In this document: positions 1 through 11,186 of the stretch, one piece after another | Numbering within the stretch: position 1 is the stretch's first letter | Layout: every line of letters begins with the position of its first letter | Assembly (NCBI RefSeq): GCF_015350805.1 | Contig: NZ_JADKSG010000002.1 | Location: 1,054,001-1,118,000, forward strand | Source of the DNA: Herbiconiux sp. VKM Ac-1786 | GTDB lineage: Bacteria; Actinomycetota; Actinomycetes; Actinomycetales; Microbacteriaceae | Reading direction: 5' to 3' | Length of the DNA: 64,000 bases | Notes under the pieces: model-generated | Database searches by the model: none | The model's input: only the letters and a program-made list of their open reading frames with translations | What the model was told of the DNA's origin: nothing | Position numbers and translations under genes: made by a program

Positions 1-2
1 GG

Positions 3-101
3 CGCGTGATGCCGCTGGTCGTGGCGCACTGGATCATCGACATCGTCTCGTTCGTCGGCTATCCGCTCGCGGTCGGCCTCGCACCCGCGCTCTTCGGCTA
101 G
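3..101 (+). CDS. C-terminal fragment of a CPBP-family intramembrane protease
   Basis: The first 33 codons in this frame are the 3' end of a gene that begins before the window. The encoded tail contains MPLVVAHWIIDIVSFVGY, the last hydrophobic helix and AHWxID signature typical of CPBP (Abi/CAAX) intramembrane metalloproteases, where this His is part of the metal site. The gene ends at a TAG and converges on the pentapeptide-repeat gene with only 7 nt between them. Only this tail is visible, so the family call rests on a short match. Confidence 0.6.
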   Translation, partial: RVMPLVVAHWIIDIVSFVGYPLAVGLAPALFG

Positions 102-108
102 AGCGCCG

Positions 109-918
109 CTAGGCGGTGCCGGCCGACCGTCCCGAACGGCGTGGCCGACGGCGCGAACCGCCGCCCCGAACGGCGGTGACGACCATGAGGGCCGCTCCCC
201 CGACGAGCACGGCGACGGATGCCCAGCCGCCGATCGCGATCCAGTCCGCTCCCCCGTCCGAACCACCGCCCCCGGTGGCCGCGGGCTCGGGCGTGAACAA
301 CGGCTCCGTCGTGGGCGTGGCCGTGGCGGACGCGGTGACGTTCACCGTCAGCCGCGCCGAGGCCGTGCCCTGGAACGAGCTCGAGATCGTGCAGAGGATG
401 GTCGAGGTGCCGATCGGGAAGGCCTGACCCGACTCCACGGGCGTGCCCGCGATGGCGCACCCGTCGAGCGTCAGCCCGGCGGGCAGCGCCGCCTGGATGG
501 GCACCGGCGCGGCGCCGCTCGCGTCGGCCTCGAGGTCGAGCTGGCCGGGCAGGATGCTCGACCCGGTGAAGTCGGCGCCCACGATGCGGGTGCCGCTGAA
601 GTCGGCGCCCTCGAGCACCGCCCCCTCGAACACCGCGCCCTGCACGTCGCCGCCCGCGAAGGACGCCCCCGTGAGGTTCGCGGTGCGGAAGTCGCCCTCG
701 CCGAAGCGCGTGCCGCTCAGGTCGACGCCCGGGCACTGCGCGCCGCCGGGGCCGCCGTCGCTGATCGGCGAGATCACGCAGTCGCCCTCGGCGAACAGTG
801 GATCGGCGTGGGCCGGTGCGACCGCGGCCAGAGCGAGCACGGCGCCGAGGAGCACGCCGACACCGGCGGCGGCGCTCCCCCGGGCTCGACGAGGACGGGT
901 GTCGATCGGGGCGGGCAT
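109..918 (-). CDS. Secreted, membrane-anchored pentapeptide-repeat protein
   Basis: This 269-residue protein starts with an Arg-rich N-terminus and a hydrophobic signal peptide ending near AHA-D (residues 37-39). Residues 55-120 hold a run of pentapeptide-like repeats (LSGTRF, FRTANLTGASF, AVLEGADFSG), expected to fold as a right-handed quadrilateral helix. A later region with two Cys (GCAIAGTP, TILCTIS) resembles an immunoglobulin-like HYR domain. A Thr/Pro linker, one transmembrane helix (about 225-247) and an Arg/Ser-rich tail follow, so the repeat domain should lie outside the cell. No sortase motif is present. Its function is unknown; pentapeptide domains often act as protein-binding surfaces. 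Confidence 0.75.
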   Translation of the reverse strand: MPAPIDTRPRRARGSAAAGVGVLLGAVLALAAVAPAHADPLFAEGDCVISPISDGGPGGAQCPGVDLSGTRFGEGDFRTANLTGASFAGGDVQGAVFEGAVLEGADFSGTRIVGADFTGSSILPGQLDLEADASGAAPVPIQAALPAGLTLDGCAIAGTPVESGQAFPIGTSTILCTISSSFQGTASARLTVNVTASATATPTTEPLFTPEPAATGGGGSDGGADWIAIGGWASVAVLVGGAALMVVTAVRGGGSRRRPRRSGRSAGTA

Positions 919-925
919 GACCCGA

Positions 926-931
926 ACCCTA
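926..931 (-). promoter_or_regulatory. -10 element of the pentapeptide-repeat gene (leaderless)
   Basis: TAGGGT lies 7 nt before the ATG at 918. Transcription should therefore begin at or next to the start codon, and no Shine-Dalgarno sequence is present. Confidence 0.5.
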
Positions 932-966
932 CCTCACCGCCCCGTCGTGCGCCCGGCAGGGCCCGC

Positions 967-3921
<2,955 letters not shown>

Positions 3922-3924
3922 CCG

Positions 3925-4296
3925 TCAGCCCCCGATCAGCGCGGTGTACTCGTCGAACGAGAGCAGCTCGGGCAGCTCGGTGAACTCCACCTTGAGCAGC
4001 CAGCCCTCGCCCAGCGGGTCGCTGTTGACGAGCTCGGGCGAGCTCTCGACCGCCTCGTTCTTCTCGACCACGGTGCCGTCGACGGGAGCGAAGAGCTCGC
4101 CGACCGACTTCGTCGACTCGATCTCGCCGACGATGCTGCCGCCCGCGACCTCGGTGCCCGCGTCGGGCAGGTCGAGGTAGACGATGTCACCCAGCTGGGC
4201 CGCCGCGTACGCGGTGATGCCGATCGTCGCGACCGAGCCCTCGACGAGCACCCACTCGTGCTCGGCGGTGTAACGGAGTTCGGTGTTCTCGGGCAT
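3925..4296 (-). CDS. gcvH: Glycine cleavage system H protein
   Basis: A 123-residue lipoyl carrier that shuttles the aminomethyl and reduced lipoyl intermediates between GcvP, GcvT and lipoamide dehydrogenase. The lipoylated lysine is K63 in the motif [10 protein letters not shown], and the N-terminus YTAEHEWV is typical. The start is the ATG one base after the gcvT stop, which gives the usual family length; longer readings in this frame run into gcvT. The two neighbours are gcvT upstream and gcvP downstream. Confidence 0.96.
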   Translation of the reverse strand: MPENTELRYTAEHEWVLVEGSVATIGITAYAAAQLGDIVYLDLPDAGTEVAGGSIVGEIESTKSVGELFAPVDGTVVEKNEAVESSPELVNSDPLGEGWLLKVEFTELPELLSFDEYTALIGG

Positions 4297-4297
4297 G

Positions 4298-5446
4298 TCA
4301 GTCCTTCTTCCGGCGGTAGAACGGCAGGGTCGTGGTGCGGAACGCGAGGCGGGTGCCCCGGATGTCGACGGTGACCTCGGTGCCCTCGGCCGCGAGGCGG
4401 GGGTCGACGTAGGCCAGGGCGATGGGATGCCCGAGCGTGGGCGAGAGCGCACCGCTCGTGACGAGACCGGCGGGCGGCGCATCCGCACCCCCGTCGATCG
4501 GGAACACCTCGTAGCCGGCGCGGGCGGCGCGGCGGCCCTCGGCGACGAGGCCGACGAGCACGGGCGCACCCTCGGGCGGGCCGGCCACGAGGGCGTCCCG
4601 GCCCACGAAGGACTCCTTGGCGAGAGCCGGAACGCGGCCGAGACCCGCCTGCACGGGCAGCGTCTCGAACGAGAGCTCGTGGCCGTAGAGCGGCATGCCG
4701 GCCTCGAGGCGCAGCGTGTCGCGGCTGGCGAGCCCCGCCGGCACGAGGCCGAGCGGCTGCCCGGCGGTCTCGATCGCGCGCCAGAGGGCCTCGGCGTGCT
4801 CGGGCGCGAGGTAGAGCTCGTAGCCGTCCTCCCCCGTGTAGCCGGTGCGGGCGAGCAGCACGGGCACGCCCCCGAAGCGGGCGGGGGTCGAGCGGTAGTA
4901 ACGCAGCTCGTCGAGCCCGGGGGCCTCGAAGCCCTCGGTGCGCTGGAGGATCTCGCGGGAGGCCGGGCCCTGCACGGCGACGAGCGCGGTCTCGTCGCTC
5001 TCGTCGGTGAGCACGAGGTCGAAGCCGGCGCGGCGCTCCTCGAGCGCGGCGGCGACCGGCTCGCGGTTGGAGGCGTTGGCCACGACGAGGAACTCCTCGT
5101 CGCCCAGGCGGTAGACGACGACGTCGTCGATCACCCCGCCCTGCTCGGCGAGCAGCAGCGAGTACTTGGCCTGCCCGATCGTGGTGGCCGACAGCAGCCC
5201 CGCCAGGGCGTGGTCGAGGAACGCGGCGGCCTCGGGGCCGCTCACCCGGAACTCGGCCATGTGCGAGAGGTCGAAGAGGCCTGCGGCGGAGCGCACGGCG
5301 TGGTGCTCGGCGAGGTCGCTGGAATAGCGCACGGGCATCTGCCAGCCGGCGAAGTCGGTGAAGGTGGCGCCGGCGGCGCGGTGCACCGCGTCGAGCGGTG
5401 AGAACCGGGACGGCGGTGCAGCGGGAGAGGTGGGAGCGTCGGTCAC
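4298..5446 (-). CDS. gcvT: Aminomethyltransferase, T protein
   Basis: A 382-residue tetrahydrofolate-dependent T protein that releases ammonia from aminomethyl-GcvH and forms methylene-tetrahydrofolate. Family motifs include [13 protein letters not shown] at residues 28-40, FDLSHMAEF, and [13 protein letters not shown]. The GTG start at 5446 has GGAG 11 nt upstream. It is the first gene of gcvTHP, preceded by about 300 nt of leader that holds a tandem glycine riboswitch. Confidence 0.96.
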   Translation of the reverse strand: MTDAPTSPAAPPSRFSPLDAVHRAAGATFTDFAGWQMPVRYSSDLAEHHAVRSAAGLFDLSHMAEFRVSGPEAAAFLDHALAGLLSATTIGQAKYSLLLAEQGGVIDDVVVYRLGDEEFLVVANASNREPVAAALEERRAGFDLVLTDESDETALVAVQGPASREILQRTEGFEAPGLDELRYYRSTPARFGGVPVLLARTGYTGEDGYELYLAPEHAEALWRAIETAGQPLGLVPAGLASRDTLRLEAGMPLYGHELSFETLPVQAGLGRVPALAKESFVGRDALVAGPPEGAPVLVGLVAEGRRAARAGYEVFPIDGGADAPPAGLVTSGALSPTLGHPIALAYVDPRLAAEGTEVTVDIRGTRLAFRTTTLPFYRRKKD

Positions 5447-5519
5447 GAGTGGAGTTCTCCGTTCGGCGAAGCGGGGCTTCGCGAGAGGAGGGCGCGGTGG
5501 CGCCCTGCGAGAACTCCCC

Positions 5520-5705
5520 CTCTGTCATCGTGCCTGAGAGTTTCACACCCGCGAACGGATGCTTTCACCGTGGGCGAGCCGCCGTCGATGCCGCGGACTG
5601 CTTTCCAGAGTGGCCAGTTCGACGCGGTACGAGGACCTGAGAGATTATCGGGGAGGATTGCTCCTTCGGTGCCCGGTCGTGCCGGGCTCTCCCGCGTCGG
5701 CCTAG
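5520..5705 (-). promoter_or_regulatory. Tandem glycine riboswitch in the gcvT leader
   Basis: Read on the minus strand, the leader carries two glycine-aptamer cores in series. The first has GGGAGAG, then CACCGAAGGAGCAA, then CTCTCAGG (about 5705-5630). The second has CACGGTGAAAGCA and then GAAACTCTCAGGCA (about 5610-5525). These are the conserved purine-rich and CUCUCAGG elements of the gcvT RNA motif. It lies 75 nt before the gcvT start, so it is expected to switch the gcvTHP operon on when glycine is abundant. The exact aptamer borders are estimates. Confidence 0.9.
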
Positions 5706-5754
5706 TGGCCGGCGGTATTCAGTTGAGGGGTGCTGCCGCAAGCATAGCGCGGGC

Positions 5755-6486
5755 TCAGCTGCCGCCGAAGCCCCCACCGCGGCTCCGGCGGAGGGTGAGC
5801 ACCACGACGGCGGCGATCACGCCGACCCCTACCAGCACGATCAGCACGATCACCGGCCAGGGCAGCATCGCCCCCGCCTGCTGCAGCTCGCCCGAGACCG
5901 GCCCGGCCGACTCGGTGGCCAGGAGGGTGGCGGGGGCCTCGTCGGCGGCAGGAGCATCCGTCGCCGCCGCCTCGGTCGGGGCAGCCGCCGCCGGGGTGGC
6001 ACCGTCGGGCTCGCCCGCCCAGGGTGCGCCGCAGGTGGGCGGGTTCGTCAGCCCGTCGTGTGCGCCCTCGAGCGAGGCCGGCTCGTAGTCGAAGCCGTAC
6101 TGGCCGCTCGTCGGGTGGCCGTCGGAGGACACGACCTGCCAGAGCACCTGGTAGCCGCCCGCGTCGCCGAGGGCGATGGGAGCGGCGACGCTGCTGCCGT
6201 CGAGGGTGACGCAGCCCGACTCGTAGTGCAGGCCCTCGCTGTCGACGATCTGCACCGCGAAGCCGTCGGTGGTGCCACCCGGCTGCACGAGCAGCTCGTC
6301 GGTGAAGCCGAGCACCACCGAGCCGGGGTCGGCCGTGATGGAGTCGCCGTCGCCCGGCGTGGCGCTGGCGAGCGAATCGTGGGCGGACGCCGAAACGACC
6401 GCCCCGCCGAACCCGGCCCAGAGGAGGGCCGTGCCGGCGAACGCGGTCGCTGCGAGAAGGGTCAGGGGGCGGTGGGTGCGGCTCAC
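5755..6486 (-). CDS. CopC-domain copper-binding protein with C-terminal membrane anchor
   Basis: A 243-residue exported protein. Residues 1-35 are a signal peptide ending at SAS-AHDSL, which places a His at the mature N-terminus as in CopC/YobA proteins. The CopC beta-barrel covers about residues 36-135 and ends with SSDGHPTSGQYGFDY, whose His and neighbours are the usual copper ligands. A Cys pair (GCVTLDG, PPTCGAPW) is present. An Ala/Thr linker, one membrane helix (about 208-232) and an Arg-rich tail follow. No CopD/YcnJ partner is adjacent. Role: periplasm-side copper handling, inferred from the family. Confidence 0.8.
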   Translation of the reverse strand: MSRTHRPLTLLAATAFAGTALLWAGFGGAVVSASAHDSLASATPGDGDSITADPGSVVLGFTDELLVQPGGTTDGFAVQIVDSEGLHYESGCVTLDGSSVAAPIALGDAGGYQVLWQVVSSDGHPTSGQYGFDYEPASLEGAHDGLTNPPTCGAPWAGEPDGATPAAAAPTEAAATDAPAADEAPATLLATESAGPVSGELQQAGAMLPWPVIVLIVLVGVGVIAAVVVLTLRRSRGGGFGGS

Positions 6487-6492
6487 GCCTTC

Positions 6493-6498
6493 ACGATA
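6493..6498 (-). promoter_or_regulatory. -10 element of the CopC-like gene (leaderless)
   Basis: TATCGT lies 6 nt before the GTG at 6486. This spacing puts the transcript start on the start codon. The AAGG between them is too close to serve as a Shine-Dalgarno site. Confidence 0.5.
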
Positions 6499-6523
6499 GC
6501 CGCGGCCCCTGACAGCGGGCGGT

Positions 6524-7624
6524 CTAGCTGCGGCGCACCCGGTACTGGTTGACCAGCGGGCAGTCGAACGGGTCGGGAGCCGACAGTCCCACCTTGTTCA
6601 TGTAGACCACGACCGCCTTGTGCGCCGCGAGCAGCGACACCTGGGTGTAGGGGATGTTGTGCGTCGCGCAGTACTCCTGCACGATCGGGCGCGCCTTCAC
6701 GAGGTTCGGACGGGCCATGTTCGGGAACAGGTGGTGCTCGGTCTGCAGGTCGAGCCCGCCCATGCCGATGGTCATGGCCCAGCCGCCGCCGATGTTGCGC
6801 GAGGAGAGCACCTGCTTCGACAGGAAGTCGATGCGCGAGCCGGCCGGGAAGATCGTCATGCCGATGTGGTTCGGTGCGAACGAGGCGCCCATGTAGAAGC
6901 CGAAGACGGCGACCTGCACGCCGACGAAGGCGAAGGCCATGCCGAGCGGCAGGAAGTAGAACACCACGGCGAGGTACGCGATCAGGCGGATGCCGATGAA
7001 GGTGAGCTCGAGCGCACGGCCCTCGACGGGCTTGCGGCTGAAGAGGGTCTTGAACGAGTGGAAGTGCAGGTTGAAGCCCTCGAGCAGCAGCAGCGGGTAG
7101 AGCAGGATGCCCTGCTTGCGCGTGATCAGGGCGGCGATGCCCTTGGTGGCCGCGGCGTCCTTCTCGAGGAAGGAGACGGTGTCGCGGTCGATGTCGGGGT
7201 CTTTGCCGACGGTGTTCGGGTTGCCGTGGTGGCGGGTGTGCTTCGACATCCACCACGTGTAGCTCATGCCCACGAAGGCGGTGGCGAGCGTGCGGCCCGC
7301 GCGGTCGTTGGCCCTGTTCGACGCGAAGACCTGGCGGTGCGAGGCCTCGTGCGCGAGGAAGGCGAATTGGGTGAAGATGATGCCGAGCGCGCCGGCGATC
7401 AGCAGCTGGTACCAGGTGTCGCCGAGCAGCACGAAGCCGGTCACGGCTCCGCCCAGGGCGAGCATGAGGGCCACGAACATTCCGATGTAGAAGCCCTGGC
7501 GCTTGCGCAGCAGGCCCATGTCGCGCACGGTCGACAGCAGCTCGGAATAGGCGGCGGTGGGATGCGCGGCACCGGCTTTACGGGGAGTCGTCGCGCGCGG
7601 GGTCGGGTTGCTCGTGATGGTCAC
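6524..7624 (-). CDS. Membrane acyl-lipid or acyl-CoA fatty acid desaturase
   Basis: This 366-residue integral membrane di-iron desaturase carries all three histidine boxes: HEASH at 92-96, HTRHH at 129-133, and QTEHHLFP near the C-terminus. The QxxHH form of the third box is usual in front-end desaturases, although this protein has no cytochrome b5 domain. Four hydrophobic segments flank the boxes. It should introduce a double bond into membrane fatty acyl chains. It is preceded by the cold-shock gene and its terminator, so it has its own promoter; a role in cold adaptation is plausible but not shown. Confidence 0.88.
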   Translation of the reverse strand: MTITSNPTPRATTPRKAGAAHPTAAYSELLSTVRDMGLLRKRQGFYIGMFVALMLALGGAVTGFVLLGDTWYQLLIAGALGIIFTQFAFLAHEASHRQVFASNRANDRAGRTLATAFVGMSYTWWMSKHTRHHGNPNTVGKDPDIDRDTVSFLEKDAAATKGIAALITRKQGILLYPLLLLEGFNLHFHSFKTLFSRKPVEGRALELTFIGIRLIAYLAVVFYFLPLGMAFAFVGVQVAVFGFYMGASFAPNHIGMTIFPAGSRIDFLSKQVLSSRNIGGGWAMTIGMGGLDLQTEHHLFPNMARPNLVKARPIVQEYCATHNIPYTQVSLLAAHKAVVVYMNKVGLSAPDPFDCPLVNQYRVRRS

Positions 7625-7735
7625 AAGGCCTCGTCACTGAATTCGGGTTCGGCTTCACAACCGCGGTGTTCGAGCAGATGCCCTGTAGATGATCTCAACC
7701 TAGGGGCCGAACCTGCGTAACCCCCGGCAGGGGAC

Positions 7736-7773
7736 AAAAAAAGAACCCGCGTCCTTTTTCAGGACACGGGTTC
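7736..7773 (-). terminator. Intrinsic terminator of the cold-shock gene
   Basis: A 12-bp stem (one G-U or mismatch pair) around a 7-nt loop is followed on the minus strand by TTTTTTT at 7742-7736. It sits 38 nt after the stop of the cold-shock gene and separates it from the desaturase gene. This is the only classical stem plus T-tract terminator I can see in the window. Confidence 0.88.
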
Positions 7774-7810
7774 TCCGTTCACCGCCTACGGCGATGGGGG
7801 TGAGGCGAGA

Positions 7811-8017
7811 TCAGCCCAGGGGGGTGATGTTCTCGGCCTGCAGGCCCTTGCGGCCCTGCGTCACGTCGAACTCGACGCGCTGGTTCTCTTCGAGGTTCTT
7901 GTAGCCGGAGCCGTTGATGCCCGAGTGGTGGGCGAAGACGTCTTCTCCACCGTCATCGGGGGAGATGAAGCCGAAGCCCTTTTCGGAGTTGAACCACTTC
8001 ACGGTGCCTTGAGCCAT
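7811..8017 (-). CDS. cspA: Cold-shock domain protein, CspA family
   Basis: A 68-residue single-domain nucleic-acid chaperone. RNP1 (KGFGFI, residues 13-18) and RNP2 (DVFAHH, 26-31) are intact, and the length is standard. It begins [10 protein letters not shown] and has an AAGAGA ribosome-binding site. The 5' side up to about 8150 is unusually A/T-rich for this window and codes for nothing, which fits the long regulatory leader of cspA-type mRNAs. A strong terminator follows, so it is monocistronic. Its major role is RNA melting in the cold or in growth. Confidence 0.96.
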   Translation of the reverse strand: MAQGTVKWFNSEKGFGFISPDDGGEDVFAHHSGINGSGYKNLEENQRVEFDVTQGRKGLQAENITPLG

Positions 8018-8160
8018 TATTTTTCTCTTTTCGAGGTAAGCGGTTCCGCTTGTCGGAACCTACCGTCGCGGTGCACTTTGTTCCGCTCCTCAGAAAAGCA
8101 AGCCGCTCGCCGCGAGAAAAGCGGCGAATGACCCTATTCAAGATTCATGGGTAACACAAC
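8018..8160 (-). promoter_or_regulatory. Probable long 5' leader of cspA
   Basis: This noncoding stretch is richer in A and T than its surroundings (for example AAGAGAAAAATA next to the start). It contains no usable reading frame. CspA-type genes usually have leaders of this size that change fold with temperature; here that role is an inference from position and composition. Confidence 0.4.
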
Positions 8161-8230
8161 AACTGAGATCAGCTTAGCCGCTAACCCGGCCCTACGGCTA
8201 CTAGGTTCTCTTTCTCGTGTCGTGAAGCTT

Positions 8231-8236
8231 TAGAAT
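8231..8236 (+). promoter_or_regulatory. -10 element of lgt (leaderless)
   Basis: TAGAAT lies 5 nt before the GTG at 8242. No ribosome-binding site is present in the intervening TCAGC. Confidence 0.5.
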
Positions 8237-8241
8237 TCAGC

Positions 8242-9252
8242 GTGCCTTCTCTCAGCCCGCTCAGCATTCCCAGCCCTCCCCTGGAGTTCTCGCAGTTCCA
8301 GATCGGGCCCCTGACGATCCACATCTACGCGCTCTTCATCCTCGCGGGCATCGTGGTCGCCATGCTCATGGTCAACCACCGCCTCACCAAGCGGGGCGGC
8401 GAGCCCGGCGTCGTGATCGACATCGTGCTCTGGGCCGTGCCGCTCGGCATCGTCGGAGCCCGCATCTACCACGTGCTCACGCACGGCAGCGACTACTTCT
8501 ACGAGGGCGCCGACCTCTGGCGTGTCGTGCAGATCTGGGACGGGGGCAACGCCCTGTACGGCTCGCTGATCGGCGGCGCCATCGGTGCGGCCATCGGATG
8601 CCGCTTCGCGGGCATCCGGCTCTGGTCGTTCGCCGACACCCTCGCGCCGGCGATGCTGATGGCGCAGGCCATCGGCCGCCTCGGCAACTGGTTCAACCAC
8701 GAGCTGTTCGGCCTGCCGACCACTCTGCCCTGGGGCCTCGAGATCGAGTCGACCAACGGCGCGTTCCCCGTCGGGCTGCCCGAGGGCACCCTGTTCCACC
8801 CGCTGTTCGCGTACGAGATCATCTGGAACCTCGTCGGCGTCGTGCTGCTGCTCGCCCTCGAGCGCCGCTTCCGCCTGCGCTGGGGCAAGCTGTTCGCGCT
8901 CTACCTCGTCTGGTACGGCCTCGGCCGCGCCTGGCTCGAGTCGATCCGCATCGACCCGTCCAGCGACGGGTTCCTCGGCGTGCCGGCCAACGTCTGGGCG
9001 TCGTTCGCGGCGGTGCTGCTCGGCCTCATCCTGTTCGCGGTGCAGAGCCGCCGTCACCCGGGCATCGAGACTTCGGTGTACCGCGCCGGCCGCGGGCCGC
9101 GTCCGGTCGTCAGCAAGAAGAAGAAAGGCTCCGACGACGAGCCGTCGACCGGGCTCGAGTCGGTCGACGACGCGGCCGCCGACGGCACGGGCGAGCGCTG
9201 GACCGACGACGAGCTCAAGGCGGCCTCGGGCACCTCGGCGCCGCTGCGCTGA
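8242..9252 (+). CDS. lgt: Phosphatidylglycerol--prolipoprotein diacylglyceryl transferase
   Basis: A 336-residue integral membrane enzyme that attaches diacylglycerol to the lipobox cysteine of prelipoproteins. The Lgt signature GRLGNWFNHELFGLPT lies near residue 150, and the essential IYHVLTH region is at about 77. Seven hydrophobic segments are visible. The last 60 residues form a charged cytoplasmic tail (KKKKGSDDEP), common in actinobacterial Lgt. The GTG start follows a -10 element directly. Lipoproteins in this window that need it include the ABC solute-binding protein and the small lipoprotein at 54.8 kb. Confidence 0.96.
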   Translation: MPSLSPLSIPSPPLEFSQFQIGPLTIHIYALFILAGIVVAMLMVNHRLTKRGGEPGVVIDIVLWAVPLGIVGARIYHVLTHGSDYFYEGADLWRVVQIWDGGNALYGSLIGGAIGAAIGCRFAGIRLWSFADTLAPAMLMAQAIGRLGNWFNHELFGLPTTLPWGLEIESTNGAFPVGLPEGTLFHPLFAYEIIWNLVGVVLLLALERRFRLRWGKLFALYLVWYGLGRAWLESIRIDPSSDGFLGVPANVWASFAAVLLGLILFAVQSRRHPGIETSVYRAGRGPRPVVSKKKKGSDDEPSTGLESVDDAAADGTGERWTDDELKAASGTSAPLR

Positions 9253-9296
9253 TCCGCGCTGTCTGCTGGGCGTCGCGGCGGCGCGGCCGCCTCGCC

Positions 9297-10079
9297 TCAG
9301 TCGAGCGCGGCGCGCAGCTCGGGCGAGAGGTGCTCGAGCCGCCGCCGGTCGCGGATGGCGACGATCCCCACGCAGGTCACCCAGACCAGCCACGGGAACG
9401 TCGCCAGCATCGCGGTCGCCGCTCCCCCGGCCGCGAAGAAGCTGTCGGGGCTCGTGCCTCCGAACATCATCGGCACGGTGAGCACGTTCAGCACGGCCAC
9501 GGCGTAGGCGATGTAGCCCGTCCACTTCGGCAGGGCACCGGAGGCGAGGGTCACGTAGCCGGCGGCGGCCGCGACGAGGGCGTTGAGCGTGCATCCGATC
9601 GACCCGAACATCAGGGTGTGACCGACGGTCAACGCCCGGAGCGAGGACGCGTCGGGCCGAAGGTCGGTGGTGTCGAGCGCGGTCGCGCCCTCGAGTCCGT
9701 CGCCGACGAGCGTCACCGCGATGAAGAGCACCCCGGCGCCGTAGGCGATGTTCGCGACCCACTGCAGGTCGGGCCGGGTGTGCGTGATCAGCTGCCGGAA
9801 CCCCGAGAGGAACACGAGCAGCGCCGCCATCAGGAACGTGTCGATCAGGATGGTGAACAGCGTCTGGTTCGCGGTGCGCGCCATGAACTCGACCAGCGCG
9901 GCGTCGTCGTCGAGGGCGGGTCGCGCGCCCACCAGCAGCACCTGCACCAGGAACTCGCTCGCCGTCAGCAGGGCGACGCTGATCGCGGCGATGCCCGTCC
10001 AGAGCCGCACGTCGGGGTTCAGCTTGCCGTTCCTCACGACGGTGATCATGTGGTTGTGACTGCTGACGTGCGTCTGCAT
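9297..10079 (-). CDS. Six-helix membrane protein of DUF4386-like type
   Basis: A 260-residue integral membrane protein with about six hydrophobic helices (for example LWTGIAAISVALLTASEFL, ILIDTFLMAALLVFLSGF, YAVAVLNVLTVPMMFGG). The overall pattern is like DUF4386 proteins, which have no known function. The ATG at 10079 has GGGGGAG before it; the ATG ten codons later is an alternative. It converges with lgt and is divergent from the homocysteine methyltransferase gene. No catalytic residues can be identified. Confidence 0.6.
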   Translation of the reverse strand: MQTHVSSHNHMITVVRNGKLNPDVRLWTGIAAISVALLTASEFLVQVLLVGARPALDDDAALVEFMARTANQTLFTILIDTFLMAALLVFLSGFRQLITHTRPDLQWVANIAYGAGVLFIAVTLVGDGLEGATALDTTDLRPDASSLRALTVGHTLMFGSIGCTLNALVAAAAGYVTLASGALPKWTGYIAYAVAVLNVLTVPMMFGGTSPDSFFAAGGAATAMLATFPWLVWVTCVGIVAIRDRRRLEHLSPELRAALD

Positions 10080-10196
10080 GGCGCTCCCCCGGGCCGGGGC
10101 CGCCCTCCGCGGCCCTCGCGCCTCCGAGAGTAGCGGGTGGCGGCCACCGCGTCGGGAGCGGATCTGTTAGAACGGGGAGCGGCGAAGGGATTCCCG

Positions 10197-11186
10197 ATGC
10201 AGCTCCGGCACACGACCTGGGTCACCGACGGTGGTCTCGAGACCGATCTGATCTTCAATCACGGCGTCGAGCTGCCGCAGTTCGCGGCGTTCCCGCTCGT
10301 CGACGAGCCCGCGGGTGCCGCGGTGCTGGCCGACTACTACGCGCAGTACGCGGCGATCGCCGCCGAGGTGGGCGCCGGCCTGCTGCTGGAGACGCCGACC
10401 TGGCGCGCCAATGCCGACTGGGGCCGCGCCCTCGGCTACGACGCTCGCGCGCTCGACCGGGCGAATCGCCGCTCGGTCGATCTCGTCCGTGCGGCGACCA
10501 CGGCCGCCGACGTCGTCGACCGGCGCGTCTCGGGGTGTGTCGGTCCGCGCGGGGACGGGTATCGCTCGGCCGCGTACGACGCCGACGAGGCCGCCGGGTA
10601 CCACTCGCTCCAGGTGCGGTCCCTGGCCGCGGCCGGGGTCGATCTGGTGCACGCGATGACCATGACGACGCCGGCGGAGGCGATCGGTGTGGTGCGAGCG
10701 GCGCGCTCCGCCGGGGTGCCGGTCGCCGTCTCGTTCACGGTGGAGACCGACGGCCGGCTTCCGGACGGCGGTACCCTCGCGGACGCGATCACGGCCCTGG
10801 AGGTCGCCGACCCGGCGGACTACTACGGCGTGAACTGCGCGCATCCGCTTCACCTCCTGGCCGCGCTCGACGGCGGAGCCTGGCAGGAGCACCTGGCGTT
10901 CTTCCGCCCCAACGCGTCGGTGCTGTCCCACGCCGAGCTCGACGAGGCGGAGGAACTGGATGCGGGCGACCTGCCGCTGCTCGTGCGGGCCACAGACGCC
11001 GTCCGGGCAGAGCTTCCCGGGCTGGCCGTGCTCGGCGGGTGCTGCGGCACCGACAGCCGGCACGTCGCGGCGCTGTGGGGTGCGGGGCTCGGTGGTGGCG
11101 GCGATGCCGGTGATGCCGAGGCGCCGGTGACGCCTCACTCGTCCGACCAGAGCACCTCGGCGTCGAGCACCAGGTCGATCAGCTGA
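10197..11186 (+). CDS. mmuM: Homocysteine S-methyltransferase
   Basis: A zinc-dependent methyltransferase that makes methionine from homocysteine, in this cobalamin-independent single-domain form usually with S-methylmethionine as donor. The zinc ligands are visible: the Cys of YYGVNCAHP and the pair in GGCCGTDSRH near the C-terminus. The N-terminus TDGGLETDLI is typical. I chose the ATG at 10197, which has GAAGGGA six bases upstream and removes a 20-residue non-homologous extension. The last 52 nt overlap the convergent Lon-domain gene, so the Ser/Thr-rich tail is not conserved sequence. Confidence 0.88.
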   Translation: MQLRHTTWVTDGGLETDLIFNHGVELPQFAAFPLVDEPAGAAVLADYYAQYAAIAAEVGAGLLLETPTWRANADWGRALGYDARALDRANRRSVDLVRAATTAADVVDRRVSGCVGPRGDGYRSAAYDADEAAGYHSLQVRSLAAAGVDLVHAMTMTTPAEAIGVVRAARSAGVPVAVSFTVETDGRLPDGGTLADAITALEVADPADYYGVNCAHPLHLLAALDGGAWQEHLAFFRPNASVLSHAELDEAEELDAGDLPLLVRATDAVRAELPGLAVLGGCCGTDSRHVAALWGAGLGGGGDAGDAEAPVTPHSSDQSTSASSTRSIS

